Source: Guadua angustifolia
Taxonomy: Eukaryota > Streptophyta > Magnoliopsida > Poales > Poaceae
DNA: 64,000 bases
Assembly: GCA_036346375.1 (NCBI GenBank)
Contig: CM070515.1
Location: 3,742,423 to 3,806,422, forward strand
Reading direction: 5' to 3'
The notes under the pieces were generated by a model. It worked only from the letters and a program-made list of their open reading frames with translations. It was not told the DNA's origin and ran no database searches. Below, in pieces: positions 12,159 through 23,649 of this stretch (the stretch's first letter is position 1; each line of letters starts with the position of its first letter). Made by a program: the position numbers and the translations under genes.

Positions 12159-12601
12159 GATGACATTGTTTGGAAGTGGACAGCAAAAGGAGAGTACTTT
12201 GCGAAAATAGTGTATAAAGCGCAGTTCCATGCCTCGGTGTCGGATCATAACTACAAACCGATTTGGTGAGCGAACATAGAGAACAAGTTCAAGTTCTTCA
12301 TGTGGTTGCTTGTCCAGGAAAGAATTCTAATAGATGATAGGCTAGCAATTAGAGGCTAGCTGCACAGTACGGTCTATCCGCTGTGTGGATCCAAAGTAGA
12401 AACAACCACCCAATTGCTGATCCTTTGTCCGTTCGCGAGGTAGGTCTAGAGAAATATTTTCTAGTTTACGTGCATTCCACCGCCTAGAGATCAGCCTGGC
12501 GATACTACATACAACATTTCTCGATGGTGGCAAACCATCATAGAAAATATGCTGAAGAATAGGAGGAAGGAAATGGATGGAGTCATGATATACGGGTTAT
12601 G
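12159..12601 (+). pseudogene. LINE ORF2 zinc-binding domain remnant, copy 1
   Basis: Translation from 12159 reads DDIVWKWTAKGEY...YKAQFH, the reverse-transcriptase zinc-binding (zf-RVT) region near the C-terminus of plant LINE ORF2. Compared with copy 2 it has two extra stop codons: CGA to TGA after PIW, and TGG to TAG after AIRG. Both are C-to-T type transitions, as expected of methylated, decaying transposon DNA. It is cut at 12601 by the duplication junction. Confidence 0.7.
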
Positions 12602-13813
12602 TTGGGGGGGGGGGGGGGAGAAACAGACCACCGCCACTAATTTATAATTAGAAGTAGTAGAGATAATATCTTCTTATGATAAGTGGTAGCATTTTTTTCC
12701 TTCTCCATTTTCTTTCTCTCTCAAAGGCCTTTTTCTTGTGACAAAGGTGTAACATCTCGTTATAGCAAGTTGTAACATCTCCTTTCTCTCTATTTCTCTT
12801 CTCCCAAAAAGACCATCTCTTCATCACAAGTGGTAGCAACCCCTTCGTTATGTCAATGCCCTTCTTCTTTATAGGCTCTCTCGTCATGATACATGGCGCA
12901 ATCCCCTTTTCTCCTCCATTCTCTTCCCCTCAAATTCAAAATAATTTTTGAATTTCAATTTTTCCTCCAAATTTTAAAACAAGTATTTTTTAATCACTTT
13001 TAAAAGTTTTTTATTTGAAAGTTTCGGAGTTAAAAGTTTTCGATTAAAATTTTTTGAGTATGGCAACGCCATGTGATGAAATTAATCACCGCCTTTTCAA
13101 TGCAAGTACTAGCATTATACTGGGAAGAGGCACTACAACGAAATTCTAGACTTCCAAATGGTTCTAAGGGGCCTCTCCAAGGGACTGGCACCCTCGTGCT
13201 TTTAGCTCGTATCAAGGCAAGCTCGTATCGAGGCGAGGCGATACGGTACAAGAACTATCTAGTAGGAATTGGATTCGACCAATGGGATGAATCACAACTC
13301 AGACCTAGATAGATGAATACGTCTGCCTACGACAAGCCATCCAATGCATCACCTTGTGGCTAGAGATATAGGATGACATTGTTTGGAAGTGGACAACAAA
13401 AGGAGAGTACTTTGCGAAAATAGCGTATAAAGCGCAGTTCCATGCCTCGGTGTCGGATCATAACTACGGACCGATTTGGCGAGCGAACATAGAAAACAAG
13501 TTCAAGTTCTTCACGTGGCTGCTTGTGCAGGAAAGAATTCTAATAGCTGATAGGCTAGCAATTAGAGGCTGGCTGCACAGTACAGTCTATCCACTGTAGA
13601 ATCCAAAGTAGAAACAACCACCCACTTGCTGATCCGTTGTCCGTTCGCGAGGTAGGTCTAGAGAAATATTTTCTAGTTTACGCGCATTCCACCACCCAGA
13701 GATCAGCCTGGTGATGCTACATACGACATTTCTCCATGGTGGCAAAGCATCATAGAAAATATGCTGAAGAATAGGAGGAAGGAAGTGGATGGAGTCATGA
13801 TATGCGGGTTATG
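12602..13813 (+). repeat. tandem duplication, copy 2
   Basis: Uninterrupted copy of the unit at 10043-12601, starting at a run of 15 G (12604-12618). It ends where GGGTTATG continues into further LINE sequence instead of the G-run. This places the right border of the duplicated unit inside the LINE. Confidence 0.8.
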
Positions 13814-14292
13814 GAATCTTTGGAAAGAACAAAACAACAAGATCTTCAAGGTTTCGTATCAAACAGTGGGTATTGTGTTCAGTGCCATCACTCAGGATTG
13901 GACGATCTATGTTGGCGATGACACAATTCATGCCTTCACCTCTGCGACAACTCGCATCGCAACCGTAGCACAGCAGACCTTGCAGTTGATGGGTACCTGG
14001 ACGGAGCTTCACAAGAGGCAGGGCAACTGCAAGATACTAGAGGCAGTCACCTCACCGGGCAGCTCACTCTTGACATGAAGATAGGTTGATGCAATCCTGG
14101 AGCAGAGCTTCCCTTCTGTGGTTGTCTAAACAAATACATTGATAATCATCGGGATGTTCAGAGTTCATATCATGTGTTCGTTATTTCTCGGTGTTGTTAA
14201 GTCTCTTCTAAGTAAGACAAGTCTCAAGGTTTAGATCCAGGCCAAACGTGCAATTTTCGCTATCCAACCCATCTCAGCAAAGAAAAAAAAAA
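13372..14292 (+). pseudogene. LINE ORF2 C-terminus and 3' tail
   Basis: This is the 3' end of a non-LTR (L1-type) retrotransposon. From 13372 about 75 codons are open and match the zf-RVT region: DDIVWKWT, then YKAQFH, IWRANIENKFKFF and WLLVQERIL. A frameshift follows near 13597. From 13761 to 14078 another frame is open for 105 codons and carries RRKEVDGVMI and LWNLWKEQNNKIF, a conserved tail of grass LINE ORF2. An A-rich run at 14279-14292 (AAGAAAAAAAAAAC) fits the poly(A) end. The element is 5'-truncated, so no EN or RT catalytic domain is present. The 5' limit and target duplication could not be fixed. Confidence 0.75.
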
Positions 14293-14398
14293 CATTTTCA
14301 TTTGCATGTCAGGATGACTCTTGCTTTAGCTTAAGAAATGAGCGCGATTCGATCGTCACCTAAACCGGAAGAATAGTGTTATTTCATCCCGAGCATTA

Positions 14399-14640
14399 GA
14401 CTATCTCCAACGAATTCCCTTCAGCCTCCAAATCCCTTCGCAGATAGATCCCAAGCACTCCAACGAATTCCCTTCACGGTTCACTTCGGAAGGGATTTGG
14501 AGAGAGAAAAGAATCTCTTTCTGAAGAGAAAATCCCTATGCAAAACTCTTCGAGGAGATGCTGCTGGAGATGAAGGGAATAGATATAGGGAAAGGAATGA
14601 TGGAAGAGAAGTGAATGAAGGGAAATTGCTGGAGATAGTC
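14399..14640. mobile_element. Tourist-like MITE, 242 bp
   Basis: Terminal inverted repeats GACTATCTCC at the left and GGAGATAGTC at the right are flanked by TTA at 14396-14398 and 14641-14643. The subterminal parts are also partly inverted (CGAATTCCCTTC at the left, GAAGGGAAATTG at the right). The 3-bp TTA duplication places it with PIF/Harbinger MITEs. It shares CTCCAAC-type ends with the element at 3581-3868 but is a different family. Non-coding. Confidence 0.85.
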
Positions 14641-14649
14641 TTATACTAA

Positions 14650-17600
14650 GCTGATGCTCATGATGCAGTTTCCCGTTACAAGAAACCTTTGAGGTCACCT
14701 GTTTCCCATTTCGTGACAGATTTACTTGAACTATAGCTAAGGTCAGCTGGGAAATACTTCTCAGAGAGCCGTGATATAGAACGACTGTACCTATTAGGGT
14801 TTAAATTCAGGTACCTACTTATTACGCACATGTAGTACTCTTCGGTAGAAATTTTACGAGACGGTGGATTCATCCCCATCCTCCATATGCCTAGATGTAA
14901 CGGGGGAAAAAAACACTACGGTCGGCTGTTTCATACTTTAATTTCTGAACATTGGCTCATCAGTAAACACTAAACAGTCTAGGTGTAACGTGTAGGACCG
15001 TTTATTAGCATATAAAAATTGCTGTGTCTTTTCGGTCCGCAGGGATGCAGACGTGCCGTGGCCGGCCGAGATGAGCGCAGAGACCGCCGCAGAGGAAAAG
15101 GCGACGTCCATGCAACTCAGACGCCGGGGACCCAGGGCTGCGTAAGTGAACAGGCCGGGGAGGACCAGGTGCAGGCAGCGGCCAAAGGAGGCTCCGGCCG
15201 GCTCCCCAGCCGTACGTGTACCACTGCGCCGCTCAGCTAATTAGGCCACCGAAAAGGCAAAAGGGCAAGCGGCAGCATCGAGCCAGCCAGGCCACCGCGC
15301 GGCGGTTGGTCAAGGCTGCCCACGCCGACGCGCGGGCGGGCGGCACCGGCACGCAAGACAGGACAGGAAGCTCCATGCTGCATTGCTGCTGCCTGCGAGT
15401 ACTCGCTCGGCTCGCGGTGCGGACGGCGCGGGAAAAATCGCGATCGATTTCGGCGGGTTTCGCCGTGGCGAGGCGGGGGAAAAAGCGTGGTTTGGGGGAA
15501 AAAAGTAAAGGGAGTTGGTGAGATGTCAGCGTTGCGGGCGGGCCTTTGCCGACAGTACGCCACAGGGGTGGGGTTGCCGTCCAGGCCCCTCGCGAGCTCT
15601 CTCACACGTTAGCAACAACAGGGGTCGGTCGCGCCTCAGCTTGGGCCTCACCCGCTGCCTGTCCGCTTTTGCACGGCTCCAAGGGAAGGAAGAACGCTAT
15701 TACAACATCGACCTTCCCAGTTTCAACCAGAACAGTGACATGTGCATACACTTGTACTGTTGTTAATCCTGGATCTAAACAGGGTCAAGTGGTAATACGT
15801 ACTAGCGGTTACTGCAGCATCAGCTTGGGTGTGTGACCTTTTCTCGGCAAAATAATAATAATAATAACCGTGTGAAATCGAGCTTTGTAATTTCAGTTTG
15901 ACTGAATTTTATACTGACGGATAGGAAAAGGTACGCGAAACCCTTACGAGGCAGATAGCTAGCTCTCTCAACAATGTTTGACTTGCACCCCGAACGTAAT
16001 TTTGTATTATAATATGTGCTGTTTGGGGTTTTATCATAAATTGTAAACGCCCATATCTTACAACGGTCGCATGGGATTAGTATCTGCTTAAGAATTTGCT
16101 AGTACGTACCAAGTTACTTATTACTTGCATGTCTGAAAAATTTATGTCTTAGAGAGCTACAGCAAGTCCTCTAGCATAATTTTCCACGAGTCCATCCAAA
16201 TTATTTTTTTTTGAAAAAGATGCTACTCTGTTTGAAAAAGAAAATCGCTCTTGCTCAGGGTCAGGGAGCATATGGACATGAGTGTACATCTGTACATCCA
16301 AAACTTTTGACAAAATAACCTAGCATATAGTAAATATATTAGGTATATATATGCTAGTAAGTGGGTTCAAAAAACCATATTTCAACATCCAAATCCATTT
16401 CAACCTATCCTACTCAATCTCTCTCCCAATCTTCCTTGTGTGACCCATTCGCCTAAAATTCAGTGTTCCTTTATTCCTCGAGTTCAATACCTAACTTTCT
16501 CTCCATTCCACATGCCCCACGCTCTCTTTGTAGTGGCAAATGAAGGCTACGGGGCAAGTGCAAGTCGGCAGACAAGTGCTGAGAAGTCACCGGTACTGTC
16601 GAACTGGTAGAGGTGGCAGGGCAAGCAATGGAGCATGGCAAAGCAGCCCTAGCCCTTGTGGCCACGACGAACACCAACTCAGAAATAGAGGGTGTGACAC
16701 CAGTGACGACCGACAGGTTAGGGTGATGATATCCATCAGGGTAGGGAGCAGCGCGTGGCATGTTATATGGTAGTCATATGGTTGTGGCGAGCATCAAACT
16801 GAGGATGGAAGGTGTGACCCCGGTAATGATCAACGAGTCAAGGCAACAACATCTTGCAGGGCAGGAAGCGGTGTTAAAATAATAGGCTGTAGCCGAGCAT
16901 TCAGCATTGGCAATCATACAGGTAAATTTCATTTTTGACTCCAAATGTGAAATCCCTAATTTATAAATCTATCAACGTTACGTTGATTGTTACGGTGAAT
17001 CATGATTTTTGAAGGTAGCATGCTCATAGAACATTTAAAAATGAAAAAGCATGTAGATTTTAAATCTCTAATTCATAAATCTCTAAATTATTTAATATGT
17101 TGTCTCTAGTAATTAAGAATAATTTGTACTTTGTATTTTTGCTATTGTAAACCTTCATATTTTACGTTGAATGATATTTTTCTAACTCCGAACACCCAAT
17201 CTTGGATCCGCCCTACTTTGGCATGATCAACCCGTTCAACATTAATGTTGAAAATAACATGTTAGATATATAAGGTGCACATGTAGATCTTGTGGTTTGA
17301 ATTCACACATAGTGCAGATTAGGTCAGAATTTTACGTCTGCGCAATCTTTACATTCGAACATATAAACGTAAAGTTTCCCCAGTGATTTTTGTCAAACTG
17401 CTCTATACTGTGTCCATGTATATATTGACTGTTTGCTTGTATGCAATACTCGCGTCAAAATCTTTTTGTTACCACTAAAAATTACACGATGAAGACTCGT
17501 GCACTGTAGGGAACTTCCTTTCTTTTCCGGCAACACTATCTTTTTGATAGACCTTTGCGTCAGTAGCAAGAAAAAAGTGGGAGACAACTATCCACTAGTA

Positions 17601-18409
17601 TGTCCTGTATGCTACACATGTGCCAGCTGAATACCTACCGAACCAGCTTTGTCTTCCACATGCATACGTCCCTGAGCACGTGACCAAATTCTCGCCCTTT
17701 CGACTGTTCATATACATATCGCTGTAATCACTAGTGTCTGCCTTCAGGAATGGACTGCCACGCGCACCAAAAACTGCACACATCTCGTGTTTTTTGTTTT
17801 CAGAAAAGCGATTAGCGGTGACGGGATTGAGAGCTTCCTTGATCGGAAACCTGGAAAGCTAGAGTTCTACGAGCCCTCACAAGCCACATGGCCGCCATGG
17901 GCGAATCCACCGTCGGGGCTGGCTGGGGCGTCAGCCTCATCTTCGATTGGCCGAACCTCTCCTCCTCTCAGTATCTTCAATGCCAGAAAGAAGCAGAGAC
18001 ATGGCGTCATGGTGACAAATCGGCAGGTTTAGGAACTAGCAACTGGAGTGAGATGTAAGAAGAAAATTAAAAAACAATACTGTCAGGTAAGTAGGTCATC
18101 AAAATTAGTCATAGGCTCCCTTACTCTCATGAGTTTTCACCTGGTACAGTACTCGGCATCCTTTAATGGAACGCAACACTATGAGTCCCAAAGACAAACA
18201 ATATCGGTGTCGTCTCGCAGGTGGCAGACCAACGCATGGGCGATTGCGGGCGGCAGGCACACGGGAGGGCGTGACCACACGGCGGTATCCAATTCGCAAG
18301 AACTCGCAGAAGCCGGAGACCCGAGTCGAGGAACCATATGTGCACGAGGCGAGGGGAGGGTAGCCGATAGGCGGCAGACGCCTAAGAAGAGTTATCAGTT
18401 ACTCAAAGC
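14650..18409. other. intergenic DNA with a GC island, no gene supported
   Basis: Positions 15040-15660 form a GC-rich island with several overlapping ORFs of 70-122 codons on both strands; none has a recognisable domain or exclusive frame. An (AAT)n microsatellite lies near 15850-15865. About 16660-16752 and 16782-16874 are a diverged ~110-bp tandem duplication. 16880-17590 is AT-rich and transposon-like. About 17815-18055 has weakly exon-like sequence after a TTTTGTTTTCAG splice-acceptor-like motif, but no protein family is recognised. Confidence 0.4.
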
Positions 18410-18414
18410 GCGGG

Positions 18415-19522
18415 TGTCGGCGTATTCCACCTGACAGGCCCGAGCCTACAGACCGGTTTTGTTCGATAGGGGTGGCTTCTGAGTTGGCTAACCCTAGCAG
18501 AGGGAAACCCCAAAGACCTCTCACACTAACGAGCTCGATGTCTAAATTCAGATGAACACAACGATTTTTACCTGTGTTCAGACCCCATGGAGAAGGGTAA
18601 TAATTTTACTTCCTCGCTTGAAGTTGGATTGCCTCTCGAAAAGGTCGAACTAAGTTTGTGGGTGACCCGCTTCTTCTGAGTCCTCCTCTATCTTTTCCTC
18701 AAGCCCTTATATGCACGGGCTTACATGAGCTAGATTCAGAGAGCCGCCCTCATGCCTATCTTACACGCATTTATTACACTCTTGCACGCCGTCCCGCTCT
18801 CGCCGCTAATTAATGCCGCCGATGCCGCCGCTGGTTCTTCCTAATGTGACCTCTTGCGATGTATGTGAGAGGTGTCGAGAACGGCTCAGTAGTGTAATTC
18901 CTTGGGACCGACATGCCGGTACAATAGGCTCGCTTCGACACAAGACGGCGGGCGAAGAAACTTCAGACGGCCACCGTGATTCCACCCTTTTGCATGGCAA
19001 ATGAATAAACGAGGCGTGTTTCGCCCGCCGCCACGTTGGCCGGGCGCCGAGCGAAAGCAGGCGTGATCGCCACTGCCGCCGCGACGCCACGGGACCAAGA
19101 CTCGGAGGGCGTGGCGTGCTCGCCGCCGCCGCCAAAGCCGCCACGTTATTGGGCGCCGGGCGAGCAGGCGTGATCGCCACCGCCGCTTCGCGACGCTCGT
19201 GGACGGCAAGCACCGGAGAGCGGCGGCGTTCGCCGCCGCTCGCCAAAGCCGCCACGTTGGTCGGGCGCCGGCGAGCAGGCGTGATCGCCACCGCCGCTTC
19301 GCGACGCCACGCGGACCGCACCGGAGGGCGTATGCGTTCGCCGCCGCCCGCCAAAGCCGCCACGTTGATCGGGCGCCGCAGCAGGCGTGATCGCCACCGC
19401 CGCTCGCACGCCACGTGGACTAGTATCCAACAGACGGTGTAAGCACCCACCCGCTGCTAGATCGCCACGGGCCACTCACGCTTTTGTGCGGCGAAGAGGG
19501 TACTTCGGTGTATAGTACGACA
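18415..19522 (-). repeat. gypsy 3' LTR
   Basis: Left LTR of the gypsy element, 3' with respect to its minus-strand coding direction. It starts TGTCGGCGTATTCC and ends GTACGACA. Compared with the right LTR it shows many small indels plus substitutions, and three of the four CACGTG cores in its U3 repeats are altered. The sequence next to its inner end (about 19523-19545) is the expected place for the polypurine tract; only a moderately purine-rich stretch is seen on the minus strand. Confidence 0.85.
19027..19435 (-). repeat. U3 tandem repeats of the 3' LTR, four copies
   Basis: Four units of about 108-111 bp start with GCCGCCACGTT at about 19027, 19137, 19248 and 19356. Each carries GCAGGCGTGATCGCCAC. 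Only the last unit keeps a CACGTG (19412-19417); the other three have substitutions or deletions at that site. Long ORFs crossing this block on both strands are products of the repeat and its GC-rich composition, not genes. Confidence 0.8.
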
Positions 19523-19757
19523 AAGAGTCTCTGCCCACCCAAGAACGCACATCATAGGTTTTCAAGATATTTACATTAAATGCCGCATTCTTGGATGGGG
19601 CCATCACTCATCAGATGCGACCCGATTCCTTCCCCGCATCCATTAATTTTTCTTTGGGACCAAACGGCGCACAACCTTGTCCTTTCGTGAACCGCTTGTG
19701 ATGAGTGGGGGATACATATAGATCCATCCGCATCTGCGCTTTGGGCTTTTAGTACTT

Positions 19758-22100
19758 TTGCAAACTTCGCTTCTTCCTCCAAGCTTTTCTTGTCTTGTTA
19801 CTTTCGCCTCATGGCTCCTCCCGCCGCCATCCATTCCCGCTTCCACTTGTGGACTCCTACACGTTGGGGAGACTCCACACCATCGCGTCGAGGGCCTTCT
19901 TTTCTTCCGGCCGACCCCCACACCACAAGGTTCTCGCCGACGAGATCATCATCTTCGTAGGGCATCATGGCGGCTTGGTACCGCTTTTCTCTCGATTTTT
20001 TTTCACCGCCCTTCACTTCTACGAATCCATCATCTTCACCTCACCCCCAACTCCATCATCTTCTCGCCACTTTCGCACACCTCTGCGGAAATGTTCATGG
20101 GGTGATGCCGAATCTCCCACTCTTCCGCCATTTCTTCCTCGCCGCCCCCGACGGCGAATCGCCGAAGTCGCCACCTCCGCTTTCGGACGGATGGTCGCCA
20201 CTATCTTCCCTTCCACCCAGTCGAATCGAAGGCTCGGCAAGATCGAGTGGTCAGACACATGACGCATACGCAAGATCGATAGCTCGGGGTGCCTGCCGCC
20301 GGGCGGTCACCGAGAATCGAGCTCGCCTGTCAAGAGACGGCGAGTTCGCAATGGCGCCCGCATCAACAGCCTTTGCGGACACCGGTTTAATCAAGGCCGG
20401 TCATCGTGATTTCAGATCCCAAGACTTAGCCCTTCGCCGCCGCAGTTCGCCTTTGCAGGGCAAAGATACACAGCGACGCACGATATCACCCGCGACCTTC
20501 CTACCGAAGTCTTTATTTTTCTTTAGCTTTTTCAGATCTCAGATTTTTTTCAGGTTGTTCCCTACCAACCGCAATTTTTTTTAACCTTGGCCACCGCGGA
20601 AACTTGATGGGCCACGATCGCCAGTGGCTGGTTGGCTCATGCCGGCCCCACTGGCCCGACTTTCTTCATCGGCGCGGCCGCCGCCGACGGAGTCCGCAGA
20701 GCGCCCGAGAATCGCCAGTTGTTATCGCCCATGGACTCCACCGCCTTGTTGCAGGTGCCCGCCACATACCGACGATCGTGGATGCTCCTCCCATCGACGG
20801 GCGGCGGCAGCGTTGATTGCCCCGACACCGAGGTCCTGATGAAGAAGGTTCCGCGGCGAACTTCCGCCGCCACTAGTCCAAGGGTGGCGAGACCAAGACG
20901 GGCGGTTGCACCGCCGCCTAATCGCAACACCAACAAGACGGCGCGCGCCATGGGCGCCAAGATTTTCACCTCCGGCCAAGCCGCTTTCGCCATCGGCAGC
21001 AAGATAATGGGCGCTGTTCCGACGACCACTACCGCCGACCGCAAGACCGATTCCACCGCTTTTCCTTCAACTCCTTGGCACCGATTTCCACTCCCACTGC
21101 GCCACCACCTTCCGCCATGGGGACCCAAGCCGCCACTCGACGAGGCGGGCTTGAGGTTCCTAAGGCTGGCCACTTGAGGGCGACGCCGAGGCCGACCCCA
21201 AGATACCTCCGAGGAGCAGGCGCCGCCGCCGCTCATTGAATAATGGAGGCTTCGCCAGACATCGCCGGCCGCCACCGCCGCAGAGCGAGGCAGGCGGTTC
21301 ACGGCCAAGACTCGCTAACTCGCCGGATCATCGCCATCGCTGAACGCCCGCCGAGTTTTCACCGAATCTCAGCATTTTACATACCGCTGGCGACTTTTAC
21401 ACGGCCGGGGCATGGAGCCCGGACGGCGAGACAACTACGGGGCCATCGATGAGTCGGGCGCGGAGCGGAGAGAGTCGACATGCGTGGCGCAGAAAGGACC
21501 ACCGCGATCGCCTCGACGCTGCGGCAAAGAACGGGCGGAGAGGGCAAGCGCGCAGAAGACCTCCGAGTATGAGGCCGCCCGCCCAAGCGCATCTCACCAC
21601 CATGCTCAAGGGAGCATTCTCGCAAGATCAAAGATGCTCGAGCCTTTGGGCGTGGTGTTGAGACACCTCTCCAGACACCGCCTACAAGACGCCCATGCGA
21701 CCAACCAGCCGCAGAGGCGCTTCGAGCCGCCCACCGCCCCGCCGCACGCCCGCCAGGAGGGGCAGGAGGTTGCGCGATGACCGCGACCTTTGTGCCGCAT
21801 GCCGGGCCACCATGACGCTCGATCCTATGGCGGCAATGGAGGCCGCAGATCGGGGGAGACGCCGCCAAAGTGAAGCATCGCAGACGGCGATCGCCGAAGG
21901 CTATTTCAAAGTGCAGCAAAGTAGCAATGGTTATGGACGCCGCCACCTTTGGCGAGCAAGAAGACGCCATGATATCGACGTGGCGACGAGTGAAGGGTCC
22001 ACCGCCCACTTTTTGTGTTTATTTCTTTTGTTGATCGATCCCCTTTCCTTTATTACCGCACGAACACTTTAACAAACTTTAGTTGTAATGGATGTTTTCC
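19758..22100 (+). other. antisense ORF-rich segment of the gypsy element
   Basis: Between the integrase remnants and the 3' LTR, the plus strand (antisense to pol) has overlapping ORFs of up to 205 codons (19967-20584) and 181 codons (20632-21177), with frameshifts between them. The composition is rich in Pro, Arg and Ser. Tat-lineage gypsy elements (Grande and RIRE2 types, from general knowledge) carry an extra ORF at this place, often antisense. No domain is recognisable here. It could also be a captured host gene fragment. Confidence 0.4.
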
Positions 22101-22489
22101 GCTTTTACCTTCATGCCTTTTTGCCATGCTCATCCGATATTGCATGTCGAAATTGCTAGGTGGCAGCAGCAGCGACTTGGCTAAAGCACTAATTAGGCTT
22201 CTAAGCCTAGGCAATGTCCTGCATTTCGCAGAGATTGAATGTAATCGCCACAAGTGTAAGCATCACACGATAAGTGATATGGGACTTAGGCAAAGGCAAC
22301 TTTGAAGCATAAAGGTCCGTGATTTAAGCACATAATAACTTCGCCAATATTTTATGCAGGTTATCATTGGTGAAATCTCTTCGAACTTAAATCCTTGTGA
22401 TCTCTTAGAATTGTGCCCCAGGTGGCGCAGAAGTAGTAAGTCCCTCAGAGCGGTTTTGGGCCGCGACACTCAATCTGTGACAACCAACT

Positions 22490-23275
22490 GCTTCGAGAGC
22501 CAACCCGAGGCGCACGAGCCGTGTTTGAGTTCCGTGTCCAACTTACACCCCGGTACTTAGCTTTACTAAACGCCACATCAAGACTTTCCTTTATCACCAA
22601 GGAGCCGCCAGATTGTAACATCCGTGATAACCATGCATAATTTGTTTAATTTTAGCATTCTCATAAGCGCATGCGAGAGTGTTATTCGTAACACTTATCC
22701 GGCTTACGATTAGCGGGCGCCAAATAAGTGATGGGGCGGCCGGTTTTCGCCACCAGCCCCCAAGAGTCAAGGAATGACCACGACCAAGAGCATCAAGGCC
22801 AATCGAAATTTCACATCAATTTCTGGCCACTGACCGGCCGGTCAGCTCAAGTATCACTTGCCACTGGCCATTGGCACGCATCATCACTCTGGCTGGGCCA
22901 CGGATTTTGGCGACCACCACTACTGGTAGGAGCTCAGGTACACTATTAGATTTATCCCTTTGAATCGGTCAAAACCTTACAAGGCATGCACCGCGCACAC
23001 ATGCGATATGGCCAAGGTAGATGAACACTATACGATCACATACAATGTAGATCATAATAGTTCAGATCGCGCTCGGGAAATATTGGTTCACTTGCTTTGA
23101 CCTCCATGTTGCCGCCGCTTTTCAAAATACGCCCATGGCATTGTGTAGTAAAGCAATAATTCCTGTGAAGGGTACTAGGCCGCCGTACCGCAAAGAATAA
23201 CCATCTGCTTCAAAGAGCCAACCCGAGGTGTCTAAACCGCATTTGGACACCGTACAAACCCACTTCCTAGTTACC
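22490..23275. repeat. short direct repeat inside the gypsy element
   Basis: A stretch of about 70 bp near 22490-22560 (CTGCTTCGAGAGCCAACCCG) recurs, diverged, near 23200-23275 (CTGCTTCAAAGAGCCAACCCG), each followed by a similar TTTG(A)G...CCGT context. It is non-coding and lies between the integrase and the antisense ORF segment. Confidence 0.5.
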
Positions 23276-23649
23276 CGCCTTTACTCTAAGACAAACACTG
23301 TGCATAATTATGGACCAACAAGGAGTTGTCGAGCGCAGGACCAATAGTATCCACACGCAAACCATTCCATAGGGTATAAGAAATGGAGTAATAAATAAGT
23401 CGAAAATCTCAAAGATAATAACATTATTAACAACCAATGACCGCCGATCGCTTAAGGGTAGATTCATCCTGTATCGATCAAGGCGAATCATGGTACTTAC
23501 AGCTTTTTCAGGATAAAACTTCCGCAATAATTCCACATTGTAGGAATTCGCCAATTCCCCGCCTTCCGTGGTTAATCGGACCGCCCGGTCGAGATATCGA
23601 GACCACCTTAAAGGGCCTCCCACCGGAGACAATTTATAAACCCTAAGAT

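Larger units (their letters stand above)
10043..12601 (+). repeat. tandem duplication, copy 1 (interrupted)
   Basis: Two adjacent copies of a roughly 1.2-kb unit share a G-run start, a pyrimidine-rich block containing GTGTAACATCTCGTTATAGC, a CTCCTCCATTCTCTTCCCCTC block and a LINE fragment. Both end at GGGTTATG. In this copy the unit is split by an insertion at 10335-11721. Without the insertion and one 13-bp repeat it is about 1.16 kb. The insertion is absent from copy 2, so it came after the duplication or into one copy only. Confidence 0.8.

Noticed and set aside
18806..19475. 214- and 109-codon ORFs in the left gypsy LTR, and 210- and 213-codon ORFs in the right LTR
   Set aside because: They read through the GC-rich U3 tandem repeats in several frames and both strands and are not conserved between the two LTRs, so they are compositional.
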